Assembly (NCBI RefSeq): GCF_000787835.1
Contig: NZ_BBPP01000001.1
Location: 290,423 to 354,422 of the forward strand
Length of the DNA: 64,000 nt
Direction: 5' to 3'
Origin: Streptacidiphilus melanogenes
GTDB taxonomy: Bacteria; Actinomycetota; Actinomycetes; Streptomycetales; Streptomycetaceae
A model generated the notes under the pieces. It made no database searches and had not been told where the DNA came from. It was given only the letters and a program-made list of their open reading frames with translations. A program made the position numbers and the translations under genes. Numbering within the stretch: position 1 is the stretch's first letter; each line of letters opens with the position of its first letter. Shown here piece after piece: positions 24,395-33,089 of this stretch.

Positions 24395-25410
24395 GGCAGC
24401 AAGGATGCCGCAACCTCCCGCAGGTGGGCGTGCAGGCCCCGGTAGGGGTCGCGGCCACGCGGGAGGTAGGCCTTCCGGACCTTGGCCACCGAGGTGTAGT
24501 TGGTGTCGCAGACGTTGGCCAGCGGCGACTCCACCGCCTGGGAGAGGAACTGGTAGGCGTCCATCGCGGAGAAGCCGTAGTCGGCCACCAGCCACTGCAC
24601 CAGGTCGAGTTGGGCGATCCGGAAGGCGTCCTCCAGTGGACGCGCCGAGCCTGTCGAGATCAGGTGGGTGTCCGACTCGATGCGCGGCCACGGCGTGGCG
24701 ACGCCCTTGAGCAGGTCCACGACGACCACCGTCTCCATCGCGCACTCCACCGCGACGCCGCAGGTCTCGCCCTCGCCCTGGCGGGCGTGGCCGTCGCCGA
24801 GGCTGAACAGCGCGCCCTCGACGTTGACGCCGAGGAAGCAGGTGACCCCGGCCCGCATCTCCGGCGTGTCGAGGTTGCCGCCGTGCGCGTCCGGCACCAG
24901 CGCCGAGCGGACCTCCAGATTGGCCGGGGCGACGCCGACGGTGCCGTGCATGGGGTCCATCGGCAGGTCCAGCACCAGCTCGCTGTCGTGCGCGGAGAAG
25001 CGGCACAGCCGCTTCGCCCGGTCGAGTTCCCAGATCCAGACGCGTTCCGGCAGCGGGTCCTGGAGCGTCGCGGTGGCGTGCGTGGAGGTCAGCGCGCCGA
25101 ACAGGGGGACGGTGGTGGAGGCCGCCCAGTCGCGGGCGGGTTCGACGGAGACGAAGTGGACGGCGAGGGTGTCGCCGGGCTCGGCGCCCTCGACCCAGAA
25201 CGGGCCCGTCTGCGGGTTGAGGAAGGGGAACTCGCACACCTCGGAGACGAGGGTGCGCTCGGACGTCACCCGTCCCGCGAAGCAGTCCTCCGTGGTCAGG
25301 TCCAGCACCGTCCCCGGCGTGATGCGGGCCACGGGCGCCGCCCCGCCGAAGGTCCAGGCGTACTCGTCGGGCTTGGGACGTACGGTCAGCCGGGGGCGTT
25401 CGCTCGTCAT
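24391..25410 (-). CDS. Acetamidase/formamidase family protein
   Basis: A 339-residue FmdA/AmdA-family amidase, predicted to hydrolyse short aliphatic amides such as formamide or acetamide to acid and ammonia. Conserved metal-site segments are visible: the acidic D-x-T-x-E-D-C-F near residue 40, D-P-M-H-G-T-V-G-V-A, C-F-L-G-V-N and G-D-G-H-A-x-Q-G-E-G-E. An AAGGTGA lies ahead of the ATG. It is divergent from the SRPBCC gene at 25526 and overlaps the downstream NUDIX gene. Confidence 0.87.
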   Translation of the reverse strand: MTSERPRLTVRPKPDEYAWTFGGAAPVARITPGTVLDLTTEDCFAGRVTSERTLVSEVCEFPFLNPQTGPFWVEGAEPGDTLAVHFVSVEPARDWAASTTVPLFGALTSTHATATLQDPLPERVWIWELDRAKRLCRFSAHDSELVLDLPMDPMHGTVGVAPANLEVRSALVPDAHGGNLDTPEMRAGVTCFLGVNVEGALFSLGDGHARQGEGETCGVAVECAMETVVVVDLLKGVATPWPRIESDTHLISTGSARPLEDAFRIAQLDLVQWLVADYGFSAMDAYQFLSQAVESPLANVCDTNYTSVAKVRKAYLPRGRDPYRGLHAHLREVAASLLP

Positions 25411-25525
25411 GCGGTCACCTTGGCAGCGGAGGCGCCGAAGCCGCCAGAGGGCCGGTGTGGTTGGCTTGTTCCGGAACTTCTTCCTCCCAACATTCCGGAT
25501 CTCTCTTTCGAGCAAGGAGCACGTC

Positions 25526-25966
25526 ATGGGCCAGGTCTACGCCGTCACCGAGCGGGTCATCGAGGCCGCCCCCGAGCAGGTCTTCGACGCGGTCGCCGAC
25601 TACGAGAAGGTCCGTCCGACCCTGCTGCCGTCCCAGTACAGCGAGTACCAGGTCCGCGAGGGCGGCCGAGGCGCCGGCACCGTCGTGCACTGGAAGCTGC
25701 AGGCCACCGAGAAGCGCGTGCGCGACTGCCTGTTCAGCGTCACCGAGCCGTCGCCGGGCCGTCTGGTGGAGTCGGACGCCAACTCCTCGATGGTCATCAC
25801 CTGGACGGTCACCCCGGCGGGCGAGGGCACGTCCAAGGTCGTCGTCGAGACCACCTGGCAGGGCGCGGGCGGCATCGGCGGCTTCTTCGAGCGCACCTTC
25901 GCGCCCAAGGGCCTCAACCGCATCCACGACGAGGTGCTGGGCCGCCTGGCGACCGCCGTCGCCTGA
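25526..25966 (+). CDS. SRPBCC (START-like) protein
   Basis: A 146-residue helix-grip protein. It begins V-T-E-R-V-I-E-A-A-P-E-Q-V-F-D-A-V-A-D-Y, the standard entry of the polyketide cyclase/START superfamily, and ends with the long C-terminal helix. These proteins bind hydrophobic ligands in a central cavity; no ligand can be named. AAGGAG is 6 bases before the ATG. A 10-bp palindrome GTTCCGGAAC (25468-25477) lies in the spacer shared with the acetamidase gene. Confidence 0.82.
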   Translation: MGQVYAVTERVIEAAPEQVFDAVADYEKVRPTLLPSQYSEYQVREGGRGAGTVVHWKLQATEKRVRDCLFSVTEPSPGRLVESDANSSMVITWTVTPAGEGTSKVVVETTWQGAGGIGGFFERTFAPKGLNRIHDEVLGRLATAVA

Positions 25967-26131
25967 CCGCGGACCGCCTCCGGCACTCCGGACGGGTGAA
26001 TCTGACAACCGATCGCCCAAGCGGATTTGTCGACATGGCGTCACATCGCCGCAGGTGAAGCTCGATCGGCCGGTTCGGTGCGATGATCCCACCGGTCCGG
26101 CCGATCGGATGCAGGCTGCAAGGATCGCGGC

Positions 26132-28582
26132 ATGCCAGTGATCGACGACGCCGTGCACGGCACAGCCGCGGTCGACGCAGCCGCGGTCCAGCCCCTCGAG
26201 TCGGCGGCGGCGCCCCCGGCTCCCGGCGTGGCGGAGCGGGAGTCGCCCACGCGGATCCGGCTGATCTTCGTCGGGCTGATGCTGGCGCTGCTGCTCGCCG
26301 CCCTCGACCAGACCATCGTCGCCACCGCGCTGCCGCGGATCGTCGGCGACCTCGACGGCCTCAGCCGGATGAGCTGGGTCGTCACCGCCTACCTGCTCGC
26401 CTCCACCGTCGGCCTGCCCGTCTACGGCCGGCTCGGCGACATGATCGGGCGCAAGCCCGTCTTCCAGTTCGCCATCGTCGTCTTCCTGGTGGGCTCCGCG
26501 CTGTCGGGCATCTCGCACAGCATGAACGAGCTGATCGCCTACCGCGCCCTCCAGGGCATCGGCGGCGGCGGGCTGATGATCGGCGTGCAGGCGATCATGG
26601 CGGACGTGGTCTCGCCGCGCGAGCGCGGCCGCTACATGGGCCTGATCGGCGCCGTCTTCGGGCTCTCCTCCGTCGCCGGACCGCTGCTGGGCGGCTGGCT
26701 CACCGACGGGCCCGGCTGGCGCTGGTGCTTCTGGGTCAACCTGCCGGTCGGCGTCATCGCCCTGCTCGTCGTCACGCTCGTGCTCCCGCGCCGCACCCGG
26801 CGAGGCGGCGCCCGGGAGGCGGGCCGACTGGACTGGCCCGGCGCGCTGCTGCTCGCCGCCGTCGGCACCTGCCTGGTGCTGGCCACGAGTTGGGGCGGCA
26901 GCCGCTACGCCTGGCACTCCCCGGTCATTCTCGGGCTGATCGGGGGCTCGGTGCTGGCGACAGCGCTCTTCGTGCCCGTCGAGCGGCTGGCCGAACGACA
27001 CGGCTACGCGCCCGCGATCCCGCTGCGGCTCTTCCGCGACAGCGTCTTCACCGTCTCCGGGCTGATCGGCCTGGTGGTCGGCGTCGGCCTGTTCGGCGCG
27101 GCCAGCTATCTGCCGAGCTTCCTGCAGATGGTCGACGGCGCGAGCGCCACCGGCTCCGGCCTGAAGATGCTGCCGCTGATGGGCGGCGTCGTGGTGGGCT
27201 CCATCGGCACCGGCCAGCTGATCAGCCGGACCGGCCGCTACAAGATCTACCCCGTGCTGGGCGGCGCGCTCGGCGCGGCCGGCATGGTCCTGCTCGGCCT
27301 GCTGGACGCCCGCAGTTCCTACGCGGTGCAGAGCGTGGCCATGGCGGTGCTCGGGCTGGGCGTGGGACTCGCGCTCCCGGTGCTGGTCCTGGCCGTGCAG
27401 AACTCCGTCTCCCCGGGCGACATCGGCGCGGCCACCTCGGCCAACAACTACCTACGGCAGATCGGCGGTTCGGTCGGTGCAGCGGTCTTCGGCACGATCT
27501 TCTCCTCCCGCTTCGCGCACCAGCTCACCCAGCGCGGCCTGCGGGCGGACAACTCGATCACCCCGGAGCTGGTCCACCACCTCCCGCCGCCGCTGCGCGA
27601 CGCGTACGTGCAGGCCTTCGCCGCCGCGATGCCACGCGTCTTCCTCTACCTGGCGCCCGTGCTGGCGCTGGGCTTCCTGCTCGGCTTCCTGCTGAAGGAG
27701 AAACCGTTGGTGACCCACGCCGGCCCGGAGGACTTCACCTCGGAATCCGTCACCTCCCCCTCGTCCTCCCCCTCGTCCTCCCTCTCCGCTCCGTCCTCCG
27801 TGCCGCCGCAGGCGCCGACGACCGGCACGCCGGTCACCGGGGCCGTGCTGCAGACCGACCGGACGGGGGTGCCACGCGCCGTGCTGACCCTGGTCGACCT
27901 CGACGGCCGCCAGATCGCCCGCACCGGCAGCGGCGGCGACGGCCGCTGGGCGCTGGCCGCTCCGCGCAACGGCAATTACGTGCTCATCGCGGCGGCCCCG
28001 GGCCACCAGCCGCAGGCGGTCACGGTCACGGTGGGCGGCCGCCCGGTCGAGGTCGACGTCGTCCTCGGCGGCACCGGCCGCCTGGCGGGCGCGATCCGCA
28101 GCGCGGAGGGCGCGCCGGTGGCCGGCGCCTCGGTCACGCTGACGGACGGTCACGGCGAGGTCGTGGCCAGCGCCCACGCCGACTCCGACGGCGCATACGC
28201 GTTCCGCGACCTGGTCTCCGGCGTCTACACCCTGACCGTCAGCGCCCGGGCGTACCGCCCGGCGGCGACGGCGGTGGACGTCGCGCCCAACATCGAGACG
28301 CGCCAGGACATCACCCTGTCCGGCAGCGGCACCCTGCGCGGCACCGTCCGCACCACGGCCGGACGGCCGGTCGCCGACGCCCGGGTCACCCTGCTGGACG
28401 CGGCGGGCGCGGTGGTCGCGGCCGCGCTGACCGGCGAGGACGGCGCGTTCCGTTTCACCGATCTGGAGCCGGGTGAGTACACCGTGATCGCGGCGGGCTA
28501 CCCGCCGGTCGCCACCGCCCTCCGCCTCGAGGACGGCCACACGGAACGGGATCTCCATCTGTCCCACCGCCTCGACGACTGA
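26132..28582 (+). CDS. MFS transporter (DHA2, 14 helices) fused to three Ig-like carboxypeptidase-regulatory repeats
   Basis: An 816-residue fusion. Residues about 35-525 are a 14-helix EmrB/QacA-type drug:H+ antiporter, with L-D-Q-T-I-V-A-T-A-L-P in helix 1, motif A G-R-L-G-D-M-I-G-R-K-P after helix 2 and motif C in helix 5. A Ser/Pro-rich linker (about 535-565) leads to three repeats of about 83 residues (566-648, 649-732, 733-816), each with G-x-V-x-G-A-x-V and D-G-x-Y/F-x-F-x-D-L, the CarboxypepD_reg beta-sandwich pattern. A 14-helix transporter should have its C-terminus inside the cell, an unusual place for such domains. AAGG precedes the ATG. Confidence 0.88.
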   Translation: MPVIDDAVHGTAAVDAAAVQPLESAAAPPAPGVAERESPTRIRLIFVGLMLALLLAALDQTIVATALPRIVGDLDGLSRMSWVVTAYLLASTVGLPVYGRLGDMIGRKPVFQFAIVVFLVGSALSGISHSMNELIAYRALQGIGGGGLMIGVQAIMADVVSPRERGRYMGLIGAVFGLSSVAGPLLGGWLTDGPGWRWCFWVNLPVGVIALLVVTLVLPRRTRRGGAREAGRLDWPGALLLAAVGTCLVLATSWGGSRYAWHSPVILGLIGGSVLATALFVPVERLAERHGYAPAIPLRLFRDSVFTVSGLIGLVVGVGLFGAASYLPSFLQMVDGASATGSGLKMLPLMGGVVVGSIGTGQLISRTGRYKIYPVLGGALGAAGMVLLGLLDARSSYAVQSVAMAVLGLGVGLALPVLVLAVQNSVSPGDIGAATSANNYLRQIGGSVGAAVFGTIFSSRFAHQLTQRGLRADNSITPELVHHLPPPLRDAYVQAFAAAMPRVFLYLAPVLALGFLLGFLLKEKPLVTHAGPEDFTSESVTSPSSSPSSSLSAPSSVPPQAPTTGTPVTGAVLQTDRTGVPRAVLTLVDLDGRQIARTGSGGDGRWALAAPRNGNYVLIAAAPGHQPQAVTVTVGGRPVEVDVVLGGTGRLAGAIRSAEGAPVAGASVTLTDGHGEVVASAHADSDGAYAFRDLVSGVYTLTVSARAYRPAATAVDVAPNIETRQDITLSGSGTLRGTVRTTAGRPVADARVTLLDAAGAVVAAALTGEDGAFRFTDLEPGEYTVIAAGYPPVATALRLEDGHTERDLHLSHRLDD

Positions 28583-28601
28583 TCCCAGTCAGATGGCGGT
28601 G

Positions 28602-28622
28602 CCCCCGCCGGAAGGCTGGGGG
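28602..28622 (+). terminator. Hairpin after the MFS fusion gene (dispersed repeat)
   Basis: CCCCC-GCC, loop GGAA, GGC-T-GGGGG forms a compact hairpin 20 bases after the stop. A near copy, in opposite orientation, lies at 55888-55908; both share GAAGGCTGGGGGAG. Confidence 0.6.
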
Positions 28623-28840
28623 AGCACAGCCCTGCGCGTTCGAAGCCCCACCTGCGTGGGATGAGGGCGGCGGAGCCGCAGACCGGCCGAGCCCCGCGCC
28701 CCTGGACAGTGCAACGTCCGTCGCTGTTAACGACACAAGTCCCTCACAAGTGACGCTCCATCACCCGTCGCGGTAGAAGAATCCACCGCCCGGGTGAGCG
28801 CGAGCGTTCCTTTCCCGCCCACCGGCATAGGTTGCGCGAC

Positions 28841-30037
28841 GTGCCCAGTTGTGAACCCTTGACCATCCTCCATGTCTCGCAGCCCGTCGACGGCGGCGTC
28901 GCCCAGGTCGTCGCCGATCTGGTGCGCGGTCAGGTCGCGGACGGGCACACCGTGGTGGTGGCCTGCCCGTGTCCGGAGGGCGGGCGGTTGTCGCGGGAGG
29001 TGAGCGCCGCGGGCGCGCGGCTGGTGCCGTGGGGCGCGGAACGCGCCCCTGGCGCGGGGCTGCCGCAGGAGCTCACCGCGCTGCGGCGCATCGTCGCGGA
29101 CGCGCGCCCGGACCTGGTGCACCTGCACAGCAGCAAGGCGGGGCTGGTGGGGCGGATGGCGATCCGCTCCCGTGTGGCGACGGTGTTCCAGCCGCACGCG
29201 TGGTCGTTCGAGGCGGTGGCGGGGCCCGCAGCCAAGGCGATCGCGCGGTGGGAGCGCTGGGCGACACGGTGGAGCGACCGGCTGGTGTGCGTCAGCGAGT
29301 CGGAGCGGGCCCACGGCCAGGCCGCGGGGCTGCGGGCCCGCTGGGCGCTGGTGCCGAACGGCGTGGACCTGACCCGCTACGATCCGGCCGCACTGCCGTC
29401 CAAGCAGCGTGCCCGGCGCGGGCTCGGACTGTCCCAGCACGCGCCGCTGGCGGTGTGTGTGGGGCGGCTGTGCCGGCAGAAGGGGCAGGACCTGCTGCTC
29501 CGCGCCTGGGGCGAGGTGCTGGCGGAGCTGCCGCACGCGCGGCTGGCCCTGGTCGGGGACGGGCCGGACCGTGGCGCGCTGGAGGAGCAGGCGGCGCAGC
29601 TGACGGTGCCGGAGAGCGTCGTGTTCGCCGGGCGGGTGGAGGATCCGCGACCGTGGTACGCGGCCTCGGACATCACCGTGCTGCCGTCCCGTTGGGAGGG
29701 GATGGCGCTGGCGCCGCTGGAGGCGATGGCCTGTTCGCGTCCGGTGGTCCTGTCGGACGTCGCTGGGGCCCGGGAGATCCTGGGCGACCAGCAGTTTCCG
29801 GTGCCGGTGGGGGACACCAGGACGCTCGCGACGTCACTCGTCCGGCTGATGTCGGATCTGGAGCTGGCCGCCGAGCTCGGACGACGTTCCCGTGCCCGCG
29901 CCCAGGAACGTCACGACCTGCGTGCCACAAGGATGTTGATGGGTGAGGTGTATGCGGCGGTGCTGCAGTCGCGGCGCGTTCCCGCGCCCGCCGCGCCGAG
30001 GGCCGCGCAGGGCCATCGGGTCGGAAAGTCTGACTAA
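28841..30037 (+). CDS. GT4 family glycosyltransferase (exopolysaccharide locus)
   Basis: A 398-residue GT-B fold enzyme. N-terminal S-Q-P-V-D-G-G-V-A-Q-V-V is the acceptor-side glycine loop; V-P-N-G-V-D-L-T-R-Y and the E-x7-E segment E-G-M-A-L-A-P-L-E, ahead of A-C-S-R-P-V-V, form the nucleotide-sugar site. Retaining transfer of a sugar to a lipid-linked acceptor is expected. GTG 28841 is chosen; TTG 28832 is possible. It stands 153 bases before the main exopolysaccharide operon and may have its own promoter. Confidence 0.85.
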   Translation: MPSCEPLTILHVSQPVDGGVAQVVADLVRGQVADGHTVVVACPCPEGGRLSREVSAAGARLVPWGAERAPGAGLPQELTALRRIVADARPDLVHLHSSKAGLVGRMAIRSRVATVFQPHAWSFEAVAGPAAKAIARWERWATRWSDRLVCVSESERAHGQAAGLRARWALVPNGVDLTRYDPAALPSKQRARRGLGLSQHAPLAVCVGRLCRQKGQDLLLRAWGEVLAELPHARLALVGDGPDRGALEEQAAQLTVPESVVFAGRVEDPRPWYAASDITVLPSRWEGMALAPLEAMACSRPVVLSDVAGAREILGDQQFPVPVGDTRTLATSLVRLMSDLELAAELGRRSRARAQERHDLRATRMLMGEVYAAVLQSRRVPAPAAPRAAQGHRVGKSD

Positions 30038-30190
30038 TGGTCAATGGCGTGAAACCACTTGCCGCCCCCGAGATTCTGAGTAGAAATTCTGTAATGTCCT
30101 ATTTGCCTGCATCATTCCTTTCCCCGTGAGACGGCGTCGATGCCGACCACGGCGGCAGGTGCTACCTCCGGCAGGGGAGTACGTGCGCGG
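30038..30190 (+). promoter_or_regulatory. AT-richer spacer before the exopolysaccharide operon
   Basis: This 153-base spacer is markedly richer in A+T than its surroundings between about 30040 and 30120. It contains two ATTCTG direct repeats 13 bp apart (30073-30078 and 30086-30091) followed at once by TAATGT (30092-30097), a plausible -10. No good -35 is seen, so activator-dependent or alternative-sigma transcription is possible. Confidence 0.4.
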
Positions 30191-31690
30191 ATGACCACGA
30201 TCGACAACGAGGAAGTGCCCACGGGCATGGGGGCGGTGGGTCTCGCACACGCCCGCGGGCACGGCTCCGGCCTCTCCTCCCCGGCCAGCACCCCGGCGGT
30301 GCGCGGCGGTACCGGCGTCCCGGTCACGCTGCTCGCGGTCGACATGCTGGCCGGCGTCGGCGCGCTCGCGGTGGTCCTCCCGGGGGGCGCCGTGGCCACC
30401 CTGCGCGCCGCATGCGGACTGCTGCCGGTCCTGGTGCTGATGTACTCCACGGGCGGGCAGTACCGGCTGCGTCTCGCGCCCTCGGTGCTGGACGAACTGC
30501 CGGGTCTGGCCGGGCGCGCCGCCATCGCCCTCGCCTTCGCGCTCACCCTGGAACGCTGCCTGCAGACCCTGTTGCTGCCCTTCGCCCTGCCCACGGTCAT
30601 CCCGGCCGACATCCGCGTGCTGACGCTGCTCCTCGGAGTCCATCTCGCGCTGGACTCCGCCGGTCGCGCGGCCGTCTACCGGTCGCTGCGCGCGCGACGC
30701 CGTCGCGCCCCCCGGCCGACCCTCATCGCCGGAGCGGGCCACGTCGGCCAGCGGGTCGCCGCCGCGCTGCTGGAGCACCCGGAGTACGGGCTGCGCCCGG
30801 TCGGGTTCGTCGACGCCGACCCGCTCTTCCTGCCCGCCGACTTCCCCGTTCCGGTGGTCGGCGGACCGGAGGCCCTGATCCGCGAGCTGCCGCGGGGCGG
30901 CATCCGCGACGTGATCCTCACCGGCGGCGGCGCCGACGAGGACTGGGCCCCGCAGATGCTGCGCACGGCCACGGACTTCGGCTGTGACGTCTGGTTCGTG
31001 CCGTCCTTCCCCGACTACGCCGCCTTCGAGCACGCCGGCCGTCGCACCGCCGTCGGCGACCACCTGTGGGGCTTCCCCTGCCTGCGGCTGGGCAGCAGCC
31101 CGATGGAGCGGCCCAGCTGGGCGGTCAAGCGGGCGTTCGACGCGTGCTGCGCGGGCCTCGGGCTGCTGGTGCTCTCCCCGGTGCTGCTGCTCTGCGCGGG
31201 TGCCGTGCGGCTCGAGGGCGGCCCCGGGGTGATCTTCCGTCAGGAGCGGATCGGCCTGGACGGAAGGCCCTTCACGGTGCTGAAGTTCCGCACGCTCCGG
31301 CCGGTCGACGAACACGAGTCGGCCACCCGCTGGAACATCTCCGACGACCACCGGCTCGGCCCGGTCGGGCGGTTCCTGCGCCGCGCCTCGCTCGACGAAC
31401 TGCCGCAGCTCTGGAACGTGCTGCGCGGCGAGATGAGCCTGGTCGGCCCGAGGCCGGAGCGCCCGTACTTCGTGATGCGCTTCGCCCAGGCCTACCCGCG
31501 CTACCGCGAGCGCCACCGCGTCCCGGTCGGCCTGACCGGTTTCGCCCAGGTCAACGGCCTGCGCGGGGACACCTCCATCGAGGACCGGGCGCGGTTCGAC
31601 AACTACTACATCGACAGCTGGAGCCTGTGGCAGGACGTCAAGATCCTGCTCCGCACGGTGCTCGCTGTTCTGCGGACGGACGGGAGTTGA
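30191..31690 (+). CDS. Exopolysaccharide polyprenyl glycosylphosphotransferase
   Basis: A 499-residue WbaP/WcaJ-type enzyme that starts repeat-unit synthesis by moving a sugar-1-phosphate onto undecaprenyl phosphate. N-terminal membrane helices (about 40-165) precede a Rossmann-like domain with L-I-A-G-A-G-H-V-G-Q-R near 178 and the catalytic sugar-transferase domain from about 312: K-R-A-F-D, K-F-R-T-L, R-R-A-S-L-D-E-L-P-Q-L-W-N-V and M-S-L-V-G-P-R-P-E. Start at 30191 is chosen for the conserved context; ATG 30140 in frame is an alternative. It heads the coupled gene run up to 39111. Confidence 0.92.
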   Translation: MTTIDNEEVPTGMGAVGLAHARGHGSGLSSPASTPAVRGGTGVPVTLLAVDMLAGVGALAVVLPGGAVATLRAACGLLPVLVLMYSTGGQYRLRLAPSVLDELPGLAGRAAIALAFALTLERCLQTLLLPFALPTVIPADIRVLTLLLGVHLALDSAGRAAVYRSLRARRRRAPRPTLIAGAGHVGQRVAAALLEHPEYGLRPVGFVDADPLFLPADFPVPVVGGPEALIRELPRGGIRDVILTGGGADEDWAPQMLRTATDFGCDVWFVPSFPDYAAFEHAGRRTAVGDHLWGFPCLRLGSSPMERPSWAVKRAFDACCAGLGLLVLSPVLLLCAGAVRLEGGPGVIFRQERIGLDGRPFTVLKFRTLRPVDEHESATRWNISDDHRLGPVGRFLRRASLDELPQLWNVLRGEMSLVGPRPERPYFVMRFAQAYPRYRERHRVPVGLTGFAQVNGLRGDTSIEDRARFDNYYIDSWSLWQDVKILLRTVLAVLRTDGS

Positions 31691-31694
31691 CGGG

Positions 31695-33089
31695 GTGTCC
31701 CCACAACTGGGACAGCGGGCCCGGCCGGGAGGCGCGCTGCGGGGCGGGTCGGCCGCGGGGCTGCTGCCGCGGGTGCGCGCGGCGCTGAGCCCGGCGCAGC
31801 TGGTCGCGCTGACGATCCTGCTGGTCTGCGTGCCGACGGGGGAGCAGGACGTGACCGCCGCGGTGCACGTGACGCCGGCGGACGTCGGGTCGACGGTGCT
31901 GGTCGCGGCCACGCTGCCGCTCGCGCTGTGGCGGCGGACGCGCTTCCTGGGCCACTCGACGGCGCTGCTCCTCGGCGGCGTGCTGCTGGCCGTCGGCATG
32001 GCGACCGCTGCCTCGCAGGACCCGCACGAGAGCCTCTCGGGCTTCGTGCGCTTCGTGCAGATCTTCGTGATCGTGCCGGCCGCCGTCGCCTACGCCGTCC
32101 GCGACCGCCGCGACCTGAGGCTGGCGCTGACCGCCTTCGCGGCGGCCGCGCTGGTCGAGGGCGCGGTCGGCGTCGAGCAGTACCTGACCGGAACCGGCGC
32201 GTCCTACGCGGGCGGAGACTCCCGCGCGGTCGGCACCTTCGGTGCGCAGGACGTGATGGCGATGTCCGTGGTGGTCAGCTTCGGTCTGCTGGCCGCGCTC
32301 GGCCTGTCGTTGGAGGCGCGCCGCGAGCGGCGGCGCAGGGCCTCGGCCTGGTGGACGCTGGCGGCCGCGGCCCTGGCCGTGCCGCTCGCGCTCTCCTTCA
32401 GCCGCGGCAGCTGGATCGCCACGGCCGTCGCCGTGACGCTGATGCTGGCGCTCGCCGACGTCCGGCTGCTGCTGCGCGGCGGCGTCGTCCTGGCGGCGGC
32501 CGGGGTCGTGCTGCTCGGCGGGCTCACCGCCGCAGGCGTGGTCGGCAACGGCAACGGCGGGGACGGCACGGTGGCGGCCAGGCTCAGCAGCATCGGCTCC
32601 GTCACCGGTGAGGCCGACCAGTCCGTGACCGACCGCTACGACCTGTGGACCACCGCCGGACGGATCTGGCGCGAGCATCCGCTGACCGGCGTCGGCCCCA
32701 AGGAGTTCCCCGCCTTCCGCGACGCCCACGCCCCACTGCGGCTCTCCTCCGGCAGCGACACCGCCGGCGCGGGCGCGGGCTTCTCCCGCGAACCGCTGCT
32801 GTCGCCCCACAACATGTACATGCTGGTCCTCAGCGAGCAGGGCCTGATCGGCATCACCGCCTTCGCCGCGCTGATGCTCGGGACGTTGCTCGGCGCGCGC
32901 CGCACGCCCGTCGTGGTCGGGCTGCTGATCTGGCAGCTGGTCGACTTCCTCTACGGCGACATCGGAGGCACCACCACCGTGCTGGTCTCGGTGGTGGTGG
33001 GCCTGTGCGCGTCGGCCGTGGCCCGGGGCGGACTGCCGGCCATCCCCGGACCGCGCAGTGAGCCCAGCTTGTGGGAGGCGACGCGGTGA
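31695..33089 (+). CDS. O-antigen ligase/polymerase-like membrane protein
   Basis: A 464-residue protein with about eleven membrane helices and one large extracellular loop (about 285-375) carrying the Wzy/WaaL-type segment H-P-L-T-G-V-G-P-K-E-F and S-P-H-N-M-Y-M-L-V-L-S-E-Q-G. It would polymerise or ligate lipid-linked repeat units outside the membrane. The GTG at 31695 has GGGAG 8 bases upstream, 4 bases after the previous stop. Its stop overlaps the next start as GTGA. Confidence 0.87.
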   Translation: MSPQLGQRARPGGALRGGSAAGLLPRVRAALSPAQLVALTILLVCVPTGEQDVTAAVHVTPADVGSTVLVAATLPLALWRRTRFLGHSTALLLGGVLLAVGMATAASQDPHESLSGFVRFVQIFVIVPAAVAYAVRDRRDLRLALTAFAAAALVEGAVGVEQYLTGTGASYAGGDSRAVGTFGAQDVMAMSVVVSFGLLAALGLSLEARRERRRRASAWWTLAAAALAVPLALSFSRGSWIATAVAVTLMLALADVRLLLRGGVVLAAAGVVLLGGLTAAGVVGNGNGGDGTVAARLSSIGSVTGEADQSVTDRYDLWTTAGRIWREHPLTGVGPKEFPAFRDAHAPLRLSSGSDTAGAGAGFSREPLLSPHNMYMLVLSEQGLIGITAFAALMLGTLLGARRTPVVVGLLIWQLVDFLYGDIGGTTTVLVSVVVGLCASAVARGGLPAIPGPRSEPSLWEATR

